Positions 8,033-18,450 of a stretch of DNA of 36,135 nucleotides are shown in pieces (the stretch's first letter is position 1; the number at the start of each line of letters is the position of its first letter). This stretch comes from Trichodesmium sp. MAG_R02 (GTDB lineage Bacteria > Cyanobacteriota > Cyanobacteriia > Cyanobacteriales > Microcoleaceae), in NCBI GenBank assembly GCA_023356605.1, contig JAKQYE010000033.1:1-36135 (forward strand). Direction: 5' to 3'. Position numbers and translations under genes: made by a program. The notes under the pieces are model-generated. The model did no database searches. It was not told the DNA's origin and worked only from the letters and a program-made list of their open reading frames with translations.

Positions 8033-9802
8033 TTGAGGAAAGTAGCTTTGTCCACCTTACTAGACCTTTTACACCAAAGAGCGACAGAAAATCCTGACCA
8101 GGAGGCTTATACCTTTCTTCAGGATGATGTGACTGTTTCTGGGAGCCTCAGTTACCAAGATTTACTCCAGCAGTCTCAGGCGATCGCAGCGCAATTGCAG
8201 CAGTTAGGTTCTCCTGGACAGCGGGTATTGTTGTTATATCCCCCTGGTTTAGATTTTATTAGTGGCTTTTGTGGCTGTCTAGCAGCAGGGATGATTGCTG
8301 TTCCAGCTTATCCACCCCGTCCTAATCAGTCTTTAAATCGGTTACAGTCCATTTTAAGGGATGCTGAGGCGACTTTTGCCCTGACCACCAGAGCTTTATG
8401 GCCAAAAAAAGCCCATTGGCAGGATCAAGATTCTAATTTTGCTCAATTAAAGTGGTTGGATACCAGTAGTATTCCCAATATTTATCAAAAGGATTGGCAA
8501 CCGCCTAAAATCAATCAAGATACTTTAGCTTTACTACAGTACACATCGGGCTCGACAGGTAATCCCAAAGGGGTGATGGTTAGCCATGATAATCTACTCG
8601 TCAACTGTAGGGATCTAGCTCAAGGTTGGAATCAGGATCGGGAGAGTAAAATCGTCTCTTGGTTGCCAACTTTTCACGATCTGGGATTAGTTTATGGGAT
8701 TTTGACTCCTTTATTAGTAGGGTGTACTTGTTATTTGATGTCTCCCATCTCTTTCTTGTTGAAACCCTTAAACTGGTTGAAAATAATTTCTCGTTACCAG
8801 GCAACCCATAGTGCGGCGCCTAATTTTGGCTATGACTTATGTGTGCGCAAATTCAAACCAGAACAAGGGAAGGAATTAGATTTAAAAAACTGGAAAATGG
8901 CACTAAATGGAGCGCAACCAGTAAGAGCAGAGACAATAGAGAGATTTTCCCAAACATTTGCCCCCTATGGCTTCAAAAGACAAGCTTTTTCTCCTGGTTA
9001 TGGATTAGCTGAAGCTACATTAAAAGTAGCTGCGGTGAGACAACCTGATGCACCCATGTTCCTAGAGATTGAATCGGCAGCATTGTCCGAAAATCGCGCA
9101 GTAATAGCCGAAAACAGGTATTTAAAGTCACAAACCCTAGTGGGATGTGGAGACAGTGAAATTGACACCAAAATCCAGATTATTAATCCTAAAAGTTTAA
9201 CCCCCTGTAAACCAATGGAAATTGGGGAAATTTGGGTTAGTGGAACCACAGTAGCCCAAGGTTACTGGAATAATCCAGAAGCAACTGCGGAAACCTTTCA
9301 AGCTTATCTTAGAGATACAGGAGAAGGACCATTTATAAGAACAGGAGATTTAGGTTTTCTCTACAAGGGACAATTATTTGTTACCGGACGACTGAAAGAC
9401 TTGATTATTATAGAAGGTCGCAATCATTATCCTCAAGATATTGAACTTACCGTAGAAAACAACCATCCTGCATTGCGTTCGGGGTGTAGCGCGGCATTTT
9501 CAGTGCTGGAGAAGGGAGAGGAACGTCTAGTGGTTGTGCAAGAAGTAGAACGTAGTTACGGGTGTAATTTGGAACTAGCAACAGTCAAACAGAAAATTAG
9601 GGAGGCAGTAGCTGTTGAACATGATTTACGACTGTACCAGATTGCTTTAATCAGACACGGAACTATAAGCAAAACCTCTAGTGGTAAAATTCAGCGTCAG
9701 AAGTGTCGCCAGCAATTCCTCAATAATCAGTTAAATTTGTTGACTTCCTCTAGAAAATCATCAGAGAAGAAATTACAAGATGCTAACATCAGAACAGCTT
9801 AA
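8033..9802 (+). CDS. Fatty acyl-AMP ligase (FAAL), HctA-like
   Basis: The 589-aa stand-alone adenylating enzyme activates a free fatty acid as acyl-AMP for transfer to an ACP. The core motif Y170-TSGSTGNPKGVMVSH is present, with the FAAL-type segments ASRYQATHSAAPNFGYDLC-like and SPGYGLAEATLKV, the long insertion ending LVGCG, RTGDLGFL and the C-terminal SSGKIQR. Length is normal for FAALs. The start is TTG at 8033, with GGAG 7 bp upstream inside the preceding gene's last codons; no better ATG fits. The 3' end overlaps the next gene by 23 bp. That next gene supplies the ACP this enzyme lacks, as in the HctA/HctB pair of hectochlorin biosynthesis. Chain length is not readable from sequence. 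Confidence 0.92.
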   Translation: MRKVALSTLLDLLHQRATENPDQEAYTFLQDDVTVSGSLSYQDLLQQSQAIAAQLQQLGSPGQRVLLLYPPGLDFISGFCGCLAAGMIAVPAYPPRPNQSLNRLQSILRDAEATFALTTRALWPKKAHWQDQDSNFAQLKWLDTSSIPNIYQKDWQPPKINQDTLALLQYTSGSTGNPKGVMVSHDNLLVNCRDLAQGWNQDRESKIVSWLPTFHDLGLVYGILTPLLVGCTCYLMSPISFLLKPLNWLKIISRYQATHSAAPNFGYDLCVRKFKPEQGKELDLKNWKMALNGAQPVRAETIERFSQTFAPYGFKRQAFSPGYGLAEATLKVAAVRQPDAPMFLEIESAALSENRAVIAENRYLKSQTLVGCGDSEIDTKIQIINPKSLTPCKPMEIGEIWVSGTTVAQGYWNNPEATAETFQAYLRDTGEGPFIRTGDLGFLYKGQLFVTGRLKDLIIIEGRNHYPQDIELTVENNHPALRSGCSAAFSVLEKGEERLVVVQEVERSYGCNLELATVKQKIREAVAVEHDLRLYQIALIRHGTISKTSSGKIQRQKCRQQFLNNQLNLLTSSRKSSEKKLQDANIRTA

Positions 9803-11213
9803 CCATTTTTATAAAAAGGGGTGGGTCGGTCCTTTAGAGATATTTTCTCCGGAGAAAGTTGCCGCCGTTCAAGGGTGTTTAGAAAGCAACAGCCGTTTAA
9901 TTGTTGAAGCAGACGGGCAGGAGATTCTAGGTTTTTATAATAATGTATTTAATCTGGAAACCCCTAGAGACCACCATCTATTTCATCAACCGATTAGGGA
10001 TTTATTTGAAGACACAGAACTAATTAAATATATTCAACAAATTGCTGGAGAGGATTTGTTATTGTGGTACACCAATATCTTTTGTAAATTGCCTGGTCAA
10101 GGAGAAATCAAATGGCATCAAGCAAAAGAATATTATACTTCTAGCGACATTGATTATCAGAAAAGAACCCTAGTTTATCAAGCTGATGAAGAACCGATAA
10201 ATTTGACAGTTTGGGTTGCTTTGGATGACGCGGATATAGAAAATGGCTGTATGCAGTTTGCCAATGGTTCCCATAAAAAACTATTTAAAATGTTAGCAGG
10301 TAGTCGCCCAGCAGAAGAGGGAGTTTTTGCTGGAATTAGTGCCCATAAAACGGTTTGGCAGAAGGAACAAAAATATTCCCTTTCCTACGATTTTGATGAG
10401 AATGATTGGGATTTGGAAACAGTTCCGGTGAAAGCAGGAAAAGCAATTATTTTTACAGAGAAAGTGATGCACCGTTCTTTTCCTAACCGTTCACAACGTC
10501 GTCGTTTAGGAATTATTGGGCGTTATGTGCGTCCTAGCACTCAAGTTTATCCCTACCGTTGGCAAGGAGAATTCATTGATGAAAACGGACATAATATTAA
10601 ACGACATTATTGTATATTAGTGTCAGGAAAAGATGATTATGGACATAATTTGGTGAGAGAGTCCCATGATTTAAGCGACGCCGAAGTTCAGTTTCAAAAC
10701 AGTTTAAATCAAGTGCGGTTTTGTCAGGTTGATATTCCTGAAGACGAGCGACAACTGGAAATTTACGGGTTAGAAAAACAGTCTATCGAAGGAGATTGTG
10801 AAGAAAGCAAACCCAACCCAATCCTTCATCCTCGCAAGTATATACAGTGGGAAGCTTGGAATCAATATCGTGGTCTGAGTGCAGAGGAAGCAATGACACG
10901 ATACAGTCAACTTGTAGAGACATTTAACCGCAAAAATAGCTCTGTAGAATCAAATACTCAAATTTCTGGGGATAAGAGAAAAATTGCGGCTTCCGACATT
11001 GAAGCTTGGTTAATTTCCTATTTAGCAGAACTCTTAGACCAAGAGGCAGAAGAAATAGATATTAACAGTTCTTTTCAAAGCTATGGATTATCTTCTGCAG
11101 AAGGAGTTGAGATGATAGGCGATCTGGGAGATTGGTTAGGAACTACCCTCAATCCCGCCTTAATGTATGAATATCCTAACATTGCCACATTTTCCTCATT
11201 ATTTGCTCAATAA
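9780..11213 (+). CDS. SyrB2/HctB-like Fe(II)/2OG halogenase fused to ACP
   Basis: The 477-aa protein has an N-terminal PhyH-type fold in which the facial-triad Asp is replaced by Ala: H113-Q114-A115 in KWHQAKEY, with distal H231 (VMHRSFPNRS) and the LTVWVALDDADIENGCMQF segment that parallels SyrB2. HxA is the signature of carrier-bound halogenases (SyrB2, CytC3, BarB1/B2, HctB). The C-terminal approximately 80 residues are an acyl carrier protein with YGLSS in place of GLDS; S439 is the likely phosphopantetheine site. Halogenase-ACP fusion, similar length and the FAAL next door all match HctB, which chlorinates its own ACP-bound short fatty acid. Position and number of chlorines cannot be predicted. 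Overlap with the FAAL gene indicates coupled translation. Confidence 0.9.
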   Translation: MLTSEQLNHFYKKGWVGPLEIFSPEKVAAVQGCLESNSRLIVEADGQEILGFYNNVFNLETPRDHHLFHQPIRDLFEDTELIKYIQQIAGEDLLLWYTNIFCKLPGQGEIKWHQAKEYYTSSDIDYQKRTLVYQADEEPINLTVWVALDDADIENGCMQFANGSHKKLFKMLAGSRPAEEGVFAGISAHKTVWQKEQKYSLSYDFDENDWDLETVPVKAGKAIIFTEKVMHRSFPNRSQRRRLGIIGRYVRPSTQVYPYRWQGEFIDENGHNIKRHYCILVSGKDDYGHNLVRESHDLSDAEVQFQNSLNQVRFCQVDIPEDERQLEIYGLEKQSIEGDCEESKPNPILHPRKYIQWEAWNQYRGLSAEEAMTRYSQLVETFNRKNSSVESNTQISGDKRKIAASDIEAWLISYLAELLDQEAEEIDINSSFQSYGLSSAEGVEMIGDLGDWLGTTLNPALMYEYPNIATFSSLFAQ

Positions 11214-11238
11214 GCTACTGTTAAATGATTAAAGCCCT

Positions 11239-14200
11239 ATGACTCAGAAACTCTTGAGAGAATCCATTGCTATTATCGGGATGGGGTGCCGCTTTCCAAA
11301 ATCCCCCGATCCAAAAGCATTTGAGCAACTTTTGGTCAATGGAGTTGATGCTATTAGCGAAGTCCCAACCGAGAGGTGGTCAGCGGCTCAATTCTACCAT
11401 CAAGATCCGCAAACCCCTGGTAAAATGAATACGCGGTGGGGGGGGTTTTTAGACCAAGTGGCAGAATTCGATCCAGCATTTTTCAATATTTCTCCCAAGG
11501 AAGCACCTCGCATCGATCCTCAACAACGCTTAGTAATGGAGGTGTCCTGGGAGTCTTTGGAAAATGCAGGGTTGAGCCCACATTCCCTTAAAGGTAGTCA
11601 AACAGGGCTTTTTGTCGGGATTGGTAATTTTGACTATGGACGATTATTATGTCGAGATTGGGATCAAATTAATGCTTATAATGGCACAGGCTTAACCTTA
11701 AGCCTTGCGGCTAACCGTGTCTCCTATTTTCTGGGTCTTCATGGACCATCCTTAGTAGTAGAAACTGCTTGTTCTTCCTCCTTGGTAGCAGTCCATTTAG
11801 CCTGTCAAAGTTTGCAACAGAGAGAGTGCCATCTAGCTTTGGCTGGGGGAGTAAGTTTGATAATTTTACCAGATATGACCATTACTTTCTCTCAGAGCCG
11901 AATGATGTCAGGGGAAGGACGGTGTAAAACCTTTGATGAGAAAGCTGACGGTTATGTGCGAGGAGAAGGCTGTGGGATGATTGTCCTCAAACGATTATCT
12001 GAAGCGGTGGAATCAGGCGATCGCATTTTAGCCGTCATCAAAGGTTCAGCAGTGAATCATGACGGATTTAGTAATGGACTAACAGCACCGAACGGCTTTG
12101 CCCAACAAGCAGTAATCCGCGAAGCCTTAAAGGGAACGGGAATTTCTCCTCAAACAGTCAGTTATCTAGAGGCACACGGGACAGCTACTCCATTAGGAGA
12201 TCCTGTGGAAATGAGAGCTATTCAAGCTGTCTTGAGAGAAGGACGAACACCGGACAATAAATGCGCTGTTGGCTCAGTTAAGACCAATATCGGGCATTTA
12301 GAAAATGCTGCGGGAATTGCGGGAATTATTAAAGTGATCCTATCTCTGCAAAAACAGCAGATTTTTCCCCACTTACACTTAAATAAGTTAAATCCTTACA
12401 TAGAAATTGCTGATACGCCCTTTTTTATCCCTACAAAAAACCTACCTTGGAACCCCGTACTCGGAAAACGGGTAGCAGGGGTGAGTAGTTTCAGCTTTGG
12501 AGGAACAAATTGTCACATTATTCTTGAAGAGGCACCGGCAAAGGAAACTTTATCAAGTTATCCTGACCGTAACCAACACTTATTGAGCCTATCGGCAAAA
12601 AGCGAATCCGCATTACAAGCCTTAGCCCAGCGTTATCACTCTTTTTTGCAAGAAAAGCCCCATCTGAGTCTAGGAGATGTTTGTTTTACCGCCAATACCG
12701 GACGCTCACATTTTCCCCATCGATTAGCTCTTTGGGGCGAAAATAGCAGCCAGATTCAGGAATTACTGCAAAAATTCAGCCACAAACAAGAAAGCCCAGG
12801 TTTTATTCCAGGGAAGTTTTCTGGCCGTAAACCCCCCAAAATTGTTTTTCTCTTTACTGGACAAAGTTCTCAGTATAGGGGAATGGGTAAACAACTGTAT
12901 GAAACTCAACCCAGATTTCGCCACCTTCTGGAGCAATGTGATGAAATTTTAAGCCCTTATTTGAGTAAATCTTTAATCAAAATACTTTATTCGGCTGATT
13001 CAGAGGCAAATCTAATTCATCAAACAGTTTACACTCAGCCAGCTTTGTTTGCTCTGGAATACGCCCTTGCTCAACTTTGGATTTCTTGGGGGATTAAACC
13101 AGATGCAGTTATCGGTCATAGTTTAGGGGAGTATGTGGCTGCTTGTGTGGCTGGGGTGTTTAGTCTGGAAGACGGATTAAAATTGATAGCTACTAGGGCG
13201 AAATTAATGGATAATTTACCCGAAAATGGCAAAATGGTAGCTATTTTTGCCAAAGAAGACCAGGTAAAAGCCATATTAGCTCAGGTGGCTTCTCCGATAG
13301 TGGCGATCGCCACCTTAAACAGTGAGGAAAATACAGTTATTTCTGGAGAAAAACAGGCAGTTGAAAAGGTAGTTGAGATTTTAGAGCAAAAAGGCTTCAG
13401 AAATCGCCCCTTAAATGTTTCCCATGCCTTTCATTCCCCCTTAATTGAACCGATGTTGGAACAATGGCAAGAAAGCATGGAGGGAATTTCCTTTAATAAG
13501 CCTCAAATCTCTCTGATTTCTAACTTAACCGGAGAATTTTTCCCCGATGACAAAATTCCCGAAGCCAATTATTGGCGACAACAAACCCGAAATCCAGTAC
13601 GCTTCAAAGAGGGAATAGATACCTTATTCCAGCAAAAATACCGATTATTCGTAGAAATTGGCCCAAAACCGATTCTCTCCAAACTAGCTCAACGTAGGGG
13701 AGAAGGAACTTGGCTACCCTCTCTGGTAGAGGGACTTGAAGATTGGCAAATTTTAGCCTCCAGTTTAGCAAACTTATACATTGAGGGAGCCGCAGTCAAC
13801 TGGAAAGGTTGGGACAGCGATTATTCCCGTTATCGCTTATCGTTACCGACCTATCCCTTCCAACGTAAACCTTACTGGCTTGAAGATTCCGAAAATGTTA
13901 TGTTAGAAAACCACAGCTCAAACCCTCCTATAGGGCAGACTGCTCTTAACAATGTTCATCAGCAACAGATAATCAAAGAATTATCGACTTTGGTAGGTGA
14001 TTTACTGAAAATTCCCGTGGCTGAGGTGGACTGTAGCGCGCCTTTACTAGAAATGGGTGCTGATTCCCTCGTTTTATTGGATTTGATACAGACGATCGAA
14101 AATAAGTACGGACTGAAAATTCAGGTTAATCAATTATTTGAAGTTTGGCCGACGATAGAAGGATTAGGAAACCATATAGCTCAACAATTACCAACTTCAC

Positions 14201-17200
14201 CCCCAACAGATACTCCGACCCCAGAAATTAGCCAGAAGAAACCTCTAATTCCTGATACAACTCCATCTCCTGTAAATCATAAGACTTCACCAGAAACGGC
14301 TCTAGAGAGAATTATCAGCCAACAATTACAAGTCATGTCTGAGCAATTAGCGTTACTTCAAGGTAAATCCCTAACAGCATCTCAGCCTTCCCCAATACCC
14401 CTTACACGAGAGATGAACGGTTTTTCCGATGGGAAAACAGAAGAAACGGAAAAAAAAACATCTCCTCGTAAGCTAACTCAGGCCCAAAATTTCACTCCTC
14501 AACAACAACAGCATCTTGATGATTTAATTAGCCGTTATAGTGCAAAAACACCAAAATCCAAGGCTAGGGCTGCTTCATCACGTCCCATTCTTGCAGATAG
14601 TCGAGCAGTAGCTGGATTTAGACCCTCAATAAAAGAAATGCTTTATCCTATTGTGGGAGAAAGGGCACAAGGCTCTCACTTTTGGGATATAGATGGCCAC
14701 AAATATCTCGATATTACGATGGGGTTTGGGGTACTGTTATTCGGTCACAATGCTCCCGTTATTACCCAAGCCGTCACTGCACAGCTAGAGAAAGGTTTAC
14801 AAATTGGTCCTCAATCTAATTTAGCAGCTGAAGTTGCCCATTTAATTCAAGATTTAACTGGAGTACAAAGGGTAACATTTTGTAATTCTGGTACAGAAGC
14901 TGTGATGACAGCCCTAAGATTAGCCCGTACCGTCACCGGAAGGAGTAAAATTGCTTTATTTACGGGTGCCTATCATGGACATTTTGATGGGGTTTTAGCT
15001 CTGGCAGTATCAGGGACAACTGAAGCTGTACCTATGGCTGCTGGAATTGCGGAAAATGCCGTCAAAGATTTGCTGGTGTTAGATTATAATAATCCCGATA
15101 GCCTAGAGATTTTATCCCGTCAAACAGACGAATTAGCCGCCGTTTTAGTTGAACCAGTACCAAGTCGCAACCCTAATGTACAACCGAAAGCCTTTTTGCA
15201 AAAATTACGTGCTTTGACTCAAACTGCCCAGATACCCTTGATTTTTGATGAGGTGTTGCTAGGGTTTCGCATCCATCCAGGAGGCGCTCAAAAATGGTTG
15301 GAAATTGAAGCAGACATAGTTACCTATGGGAAAATTGTGGGAGGAGGATTACCAATTGGGGTTGTGGCTGGAAAAGGGCGTTATCTGGATGCCCTTGATG
15401 GTGGGGAGTGGAATTATGGGGATAATTCCTATCCTAGTGCTGAAAAAACCTTTTTTGCGGGAACTTTCAACAAAAATCATCTGGGAATGGCTGCTGCTCG
15501 TGGTGTCTTACAATATCTCAAACAACAGGGAAAAACTCTCCAACAACAGTTAAATGAGTCTACCGCTAGGTTAGCCGATACCTTAAATCATTACTTTGAA
15601 ATTGAGCAAATTCCCTTAGAGATTGTCTATTTTGGCTCATTGTTTCGTTTTGCCTCCAATGGGAATATAGATTTATTGTATTATCATTTGTTGGAGAAAG
15701 GGGTTTATATTTGGGAAGGGCGTAATTGTTTCCTCTCCACAGCCCACAGCGATGAAGATATTGATTTCTTGATTGGAGCAATCAAAGAAAGTGTCATGGA
15801 ATTACGACAAGGAGGTTTTTTTCCCTTCCTAAAGCCTTCTCAACCGGTTATTTCCCAATCCAGTCTTCAATTATTAAACCCTAAAGTTATTAATGCTCGC
15901 TTGCTCCCTGAGATGGAAACCCTCACCCAACAGTCGAAGCTAGAAAACTACTCCCTAGGTTTTGCTGAACTGGAAAAGCTGAGTTTTGCCTATATTATCT
16001 GTGCCTTTGCTGAATTAGGTGCGAAATTTAGCCCAGGAGAGCAATTTACCCATGAGGTTATCGCCAAAAACTTAGAGATAATTCCTCAACATTATTCCCT
16101 ATTGAAACGTTTGCTGGAAGTTATGGCAGAGGAAGATATATTAAGCCTCACTCGTGATCATTGGGAAGTGATTAACTCACCGGAACCAATGAACCCTCAA
16201 AGGTTAGCAGAGACAATTTTGGCGCAATATCCCTTCCTAAAAGCAGAATTAACTCTACTTAATCGTTGCGCTTCAGCCTTAGCAGAGGTATTACAAGGAA
16301 AAATTAATCCCCTTCAGTTAATTTTTCCTCAAGGAGACTTTACTTTAGCAACACAATTATATCAAACCTCGACGGTGGCGCGTTTCTTAAATACTCTGGT
16401 ACAGAAAACCGTTTCCCTTGCCTTGGAATTGGTTGGTGAGGATGAAATCGTGCAAATTTTAGAGATTGGTGCAGGTACAGGGGGGACAACCGCTTATATT
16501 TTACCTGAGCTACCCCCAGAATTAGTTAAATATTATTTTACCGATCTCTCTGCCCTGTTTCTGAATCGGGCAAAACAGAAGTTTCAAGACTATCCTTTTG
16601 TAGAGTATGACAGTTTAGACATTGAACAAGCTCCCGCCGCCCACAAACCGGGAAAAGCACAATATCACATTATTATTGCAGCTAATGTCCTCCATAGTAC
16701 CGCTAATCTTTATCAGACCTTACAAAACATTCAGCAGTTATTAATTCCAGGGGGAATGGTAATTTTAATGGAAGGTATATCTCCCCAACGCTGGTTAGAT
16801 TTAATTTTTGGTTTAACGGAAGGATGGTGGAAATTTTCCGATCTGGAATTGCGTCCTGCTTATCCTCTCGTATCAGTAGAAAAATGGCAAAACATTCTAC
16901 AAGAAACGGGTTTTACCGATATAATTGCCTTGCCAGGACAAAATAACCCAATAATTAGTCAACAAGCTGTTATTATCGCCCGTTATCCCCATAAAATTCC
17001 CTTAACTCAAGCTCAAAAACAACTTTGGACACTAGCTCAACTTGAAGATGAGGGATCGATTGCTTACAATGAATCTCTACGGTTGGAATTTAAAGGAAAG
17101 TTAGATATTTATGCCCTAAATCAAGCTATTCAGACAGTTATTAATCGCCATGAAGCTTTACGCATTTTAATTGACGATCAGGGAGAAATGCAGGAAATTC

Positions 17201-18390
17201 TGCCAAGATGGGAAATAGATATCCCTTATTTGGATTTTACTGACACAGAGCAAGAGGAAATCAAAGCTTGGTTAGATAAAACTGTGCGTAAACCGTTTCA
17301 AATCAGCAATTCTCCCCTATTACGAGTAAAAATTGTCAAAATAGCCCCAGAAGTTCATTGGTTAGTTTTAACCATCCATCATATTATCTCTGATGGTTGG
17401 TCAGTTGATTTGATTGTCAATGAGTTGGCAAGGTTTTATAATGCTCAAACCCAAGGAATTGAGCTTAAATTGGGGAAACCAAGACAATTTAGTCACTATG
17501 TACAGATGATGGGCGAGATTAACCCGAATATCAAACAAGATCAGGTTTATTGGTTAAAGCAATTTAGCGATACAATTCCCCAGTTAGATTTACCCACTGA
17601 TTTTCCTCGCCCTAAGATCCAAACCTATCGGGGTAAAAAGCAAGATTGTCTAATTGAGGCTAAAATCAAGGGTAAACTAGAACAATTAAGTAATCACCAA
17701 GGATGTACCCTCTTTATGACTTTGTTGGCAATTTTCACCCTACTTTTACGCTATTTATCTCAAGAAAATGATCTGGTGATTGGGATTTCTGCTGCTGGCC
17801 AACTGGCTTGTGGCTGGAAAAATCTTGTGGGCTATTGTGTTAATGTCTTGCCTGTGCGTTTTCGTAGCCAAAAAGAAACGTTTTCTGAATATCTAAAAGC
17901 TGTTAAGCAAGAGTTATTAAATTCTTATCAACATCAAAGTTATCCCTATTCCCAATTACTCCAAAAATTGAACCTAAAACGAGATCCTAGTCGGCCACCG
18001 TTAATTCATGTTCAATTTAATTTAGATAAATTTGGAGAAGAATTAAACTTTGCCAATCTTGAGGTTAACCCAGTCCTAAATTTCTCTGGAGCAACCCGAC
18101 GAGATTTAACTTGGAATTTAGCTGAAACTAAGGGTGATTTGAGGTTAAATGCCACTTATAATGCTGATTTATTTAAACCAGAAACGATTGATAATTGGAT
18201 AGCTAAATTTACTACTATCCTGCCAATTGTGGTACAACAGCCAGACATTTCTTTAGATGATATCTCCCAACATTTTAGGGAATTGGAGCAGCAAAAACAA
18301 CATAAAAAAGCAGAAAAATTCCAAGCAATTGCGCAACAAAAGTTAAAACGAGTGCAACGCAAAACATTGAAGCAGGATGAGGTAAATTAA
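11239..18390 (+). CDS. Hybrid PKS: KS-AT-ACP-aminotransferase-C-methyltransferase-condensation
   Basis: The 2383-aa synthase extends the acyl starter by one unit and converts it to a beta-amino acid. KS (8-430) has C178, H313 and H353. AT (about 535-830) has S628 in GHSLGEY and H729-A-F-H, which predicts malonyl-CoA. ACP carries S943 (GADSL). A PLP aminotransferase (about 1115-1540) has K1365 in TYGKIVGGG. A C-methyltransferase follows (about 1590-1910, LEIGAGTGG at 1741-1749). A condensation domain (about 1920-2340) has intact H2047-H-I-I-S-D-G. No KR, DH or ER is present, so the beta-ketone is available for amination. The order is unlike McyE (KS-AT-cMT-ACP-AMT-C): here cMT follows AMT. The C domain would join the beta-amino acid to the first amino acid on the next NRPS. 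Confidence 0.95.
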   Translation: MTQKLLRESIAIIGMGCRFPKSPDPKAFEQLLVNGVDAISEVPTERWSAAQFYHQDPQTPGKMNTRWGGFLDQVAEFDPAFFNISPKEAPRIDPQQRLVMEVSWESLENAGLSPHSLKGSQTGLFVGIGNFDYGRLLCRDWDQINAYNGTGLTLSLAANRVSYFLGLHGPSLVVETACSSSLVAVHLACQSLQQRECHLALAGGVSLIILPDMTITFSQSRMMSGEGRCKTFDEKADGYVRGEGCGMIVLKRLSEAVESGDRILAVIKGSAVNHDGFSNGLTAPNGFAQQAVIREALKGTGISPQTVSYLEAHGTATPLGDPVEMRAIQAVLREGRTPDNKCAVGSVKTNIGHLENAAGIAGIIKVILSLQKQQIFPHLHLNKLNPYIEIADTPFFIPTKNLPWNPVLGKRVAGVSSFSFGGTNCHIILEEAPAKETLSSYPDRNQHLLSLSAKSESALQALAQRYHSFLQEKPHLSLGDVCFTANTGRSHFPHRLALWGENSSQIQELLQKFSHKQESPGFIPGKFSGRKPPKIVFLFTGQSSQYRGMGKQLYETQPRFRHLLEQCDEILSPYLSKSLIKILYSADSEANLIHQTVYTQPALFALEYALAQLWISWGIKPDAVIGHSLGEYVAACVAGVFSLEDGLKLIATRAKLMDNLPENGKMVAIFAKEDQVKAILAQVASPIVAIATLNSEENTVISGEKQAVEKVVEILEQKGFRNRPLNVSHAFHSPLIEPMLEQWQESMEGISFNKPQISLISNLTGEFFPDDKIPEANYWRQQTRNPVRFKEGIDTLFQQKYRLFVEIGPKPILSKLAQRRGEGTWLPSLVEGLEDWQILASSLANLYIEGAAVNWKGWDSDYSRYRLSLPTYPFQRKPYWLEDSENVMLENHSSNPPIGQTALNNVHQQQIIKELSTLVGDLLKIPVAEVDCSAPLLEMGADSLVLLDLIQTIENKYGLKIQVNQLFEVWPTIEGLGNHIAQQLPTSPPTDTPTPEISQKKPLIPDTTPSPVNHKTSPETALERIISQQLQVMSEQLALLQGKSLTASQPSPIPLTREMNGFSDGKTEETEKKTSPRKLTQAQNFTPQQQQHLDDLISRYSAKTPKSKARAASSRPILADSRAVAGFRPSIKEMLYPIVGERAQGSHFWDIDGHKYLDITMGFGVLLFGHNAPVITQAVTAQLEKGLQIGPQSNLAAEVAHLIQDLTGVQRVTFCNSGTEAVMTALRLARTVTGRSKIALFTGAYHGHFDGVLALAVSGTTEAVPMAAGIAENAVKDLLVLDYNNPDSLEILSRQTDELAAVLVEPVPSRNPNVQPKAFLQKLRALTQTAQIPLIFDEVLLGFRIHPGGAQKWLEIEADIVTYGKIVGGGLPIGVVAGKGRYLDALDGGEWNYGDNSYPSAEKTFFAGTFNKNHLGMAAARGVLQYLKQQGKTLQQQLNESTARLADTLNHYFEIEQIPLEIVYFGSLFRFASNGNIDLLYYHLLEKGVYIWEGRNCFLSTAHSDEDIDFLIGAIKESVMELRQGGFFPFLKPSQPVISQSSLQLLNPKVINARLLPEMETLTQQSKLENYSLGFAELEKLSFAYIICAFAELGAKFSPGEQFTHEVIAKNLEIIPQHYSLLKRLLEVMAEEDILSLTRDHWEVINSPEPMNPQRLAETILAQYPFLKAELTLLNRCASALAEVLQGKINPLQLIFPQGDFTLATQLYQTSTVARFLNTLVQKTVSLALELVGEDEIVQILEIGAGTGGTTAYILPELPPELVKYYFTDLSALFLNRAKQKFQDYPFVEYDSLDIEQAPAAHKPGKAQYHIIIAANVLHSTANLYQTLQNIQQLLIPGGMVILMEGISPQRWLDLIFGLTEGWWKFSDLELRPAYPLVSVEKWQNILQETGFTDIIALPGQNNPIISQQAVIIARYPHKIPLTQAQKQLWTLAQLEDEGSIAYNESLRLEFKGKLDIYALNQAIQTVINRHEALRILIDDQGEMQEILPRWEIDIPYLDFTDTEQEEIKAWLDKTVRKPFQISNSPLLRVKIVKIAPEVHWLVLTIHHIISDGWSVDLIVNELARFYNAQTQGIELKLGKPRQFSHYVQMMGEINPNIKQDQVYWLKQFSDTIPQLDLPTDFPRPKIQTYRGKKQDCLIEAKIKGKLEQLSNHQGCTLFMTLLAIFTLLLRYLSQENDLVIGISAAGQLACGWKNLVGYCVNVLPVRFRSQKETFSEYLKAVKQELLNSYQHQSYPYSQLLQKLNLKRDPSRPPLIHVQFNLDKFGEELNFANLEVNPVLNFSGATRRDLTWNLAETKGDLRLNATYNADLFKPETIDNWIAKFTTILPIVVQQPDISLDDISQHFRELEQQKQHKKAEKFQAIAQQKLKRVQRKTLKQDEVN

Positions 18391-18450
18391 GATGAATAAA
18401 GCCGGAAATATAGTAGCTATAGTAGTTAGTTTTGTAGGAAATTATCAATT

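Noticed and set aside
9780..11213. Phytanoyl-CoA-type hydroxylase
   Set aside because: The fold is PhyH, but the triad Asp is Ala (HQA), and the ACP fusion with FAAL context matches HctB. Hydroxylation is therefore less likely than halogenation.
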